Part shown: positions 12,848 to 13,152 of the stretch, piece after piece | Layout: every line of letters starts with the position of its first letter | Numbering within the stretch: the first letter of the stretch is position 1 | DNA from: CAJBLF01 sp041663325 | GTDB taxonomy: Bacteria; Patescibacteriota; Gracilibacteria; Absconditabacterales; Absconditicoccaceae | Assembly: GCA_041663325.1 (NCBI GenBank) | Contig: JBAZRN010000030.1 | Span: 1-13,152, forward strand | Length of the DNA stretch: 13,152 nt | Reading direction: 5' to 3' | The notes under the pieces: model-generated | Databases searched by the model: none | Seen by the model: the letters and a program-made list of their open reading frames with translations, nothing else | What the model was told of the DNA's origin: nothing | Translations under genes and position numbers: made by a program

Positions 12848-13135
12848 TTATTTCTCACTTCCTACATCATTGTCTCCATCTTCGATTTCTTTTGTACCTT
12901 CGTTTCTGCTTTTGTCATAATGTTCAGCTCATCTTTTTCCAGTTTTTACGATTGTTCATTTTACAACATCTACTTTAACTTCTGTTTTGTTATCCAATAC
13001 AATGGTATATACAATCGTCCCATCTTCATCTTCTGTTACCGCAAAATAGAATTGTCAGTGAATTTCCAAGAATAGAATTGTCAGTAGTTTGATTATCTTG
13101 AATGGATTTCCGTGAAGAGTAGCTCTTTCGTTCAT
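12848..13135 (-). CDS. small PepSY-like protein, 95 aa
   Basis: ATG at 13133-13135 to TAA at 12848-12850 with three TGA glycines. An in-frame stop lies upstream, so the start is inside the window. The middle, 'DEDGTIVYTIVLDNKTEVKV' followed by 'DVVKGTIVKTG', has the beta-rich D/E-x-x-G...Y-x-V...V-x-V-D...G-x-I-V rhythm of PepSY domains. These are small, usually extracytoplasmic domains thought to bind or inhibit peptidases, so this call is tentative. The N-terminus is odd: a 26-bp duplication at 13045-13085 lies within it and puts 'IKLLTILFLEIHGQFYF' in frame. A TTG just after it could be an alternative start. The C-terminal 30 residues are charged and probably disordered. A clear terminator follows. 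Confidence 0.5.
13045..13085. repeat. 26-bp direct duplication (15 bp exactly repeated)
   Basis: AATAGAATTGTCAGT occurs at 13045-13059 and at 13071-13085, a period of 26 bp. As 26 is not a multiple of 3, gain of the second copy changed the reading frame at the N-terminus of the PepSY-like gene. Confidence 0.8.
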
Positions 13136-13152
13136 GTAAATATCTTAATGTG

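Overview
The window comes from a low-GC bacterium that reads UGA as glycine (translation table 25), which points to the candidate phyla Absconditabacteria (SR1) or Gracilibacteria of the Patescibacteria/CPR. The evidence is internal. Almost every recognisable gene is interrupted by TGA exactly where its family has glycine: DnaX after the Walker B region, RRF in the 'ANV-G-LTPQNEG' segment, the GxGxG loop of a methyltransferase, and the helix-turn-helix of a TrpR-like protein. In the C-terminal F-G repeats of a DEAD-box helicase, TGA alternates with GGA, GGG and GGC at one repeat position. Only TAA and TAG are used as stops here. Coordinates below are for the full read-through genes. No convincing Shine-Dalgarno sequence precedes any start.

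Layout. 142-1587 (minus): a DUF2103-like protein, a PrsW-type intramembrane protease and a small protein. 1743-2750 (plus): prmC, enlarged by repeat-derived in-frame inserts. 2751-3187 (minus): a small hypothetical gene, then tRNA-His(GUG) with its terminator. 3295-3570 (plus): a YerC/HisR (TrpR-family) repressor divergent from tRNA-His, with two matching 22-bp palindromes in the shared promoter region. 3656-5920 (minus): dnaX, a separate DnaX C-terminal-like gene, a nucleotidyltransferase-like gene and a gene with an internal duplication. 6176-6550 (plus): a hypothetical gene with its own promoter. 6569-8588 (minus): a DEAD-box RNA helicase with a DbpA-like RNA-binding domain and an FG/RG tail, then a very small gene. 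8589-9117: a 529-bp non-coding stretch with hairpin repeats, a strong structured-RNA candidate and heptamer arrays. 9118-11848 (plus): frr, yidC, a membrane-anchored SAM methyltransferase and an ASCH-domain protein, with a palindromic repeat element before the last. 11850-13135 (minus): a COG4705/DUF347 membrane protein and a PepSY-like small protein.

Two things stand out. First, a probable histidine-linked regulatory node: a YerC/HisR-type repressor divergently paired with tRNA-His, with duplicated palindromic operators. Second, a pervasive class of degenerate 7-bp tandem repeats at about ten loci. They lie mostly between genes but also inside prmC, where they are translated as loop inserts. 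Function assignments come from motif recognition by eye; no database search was possible.
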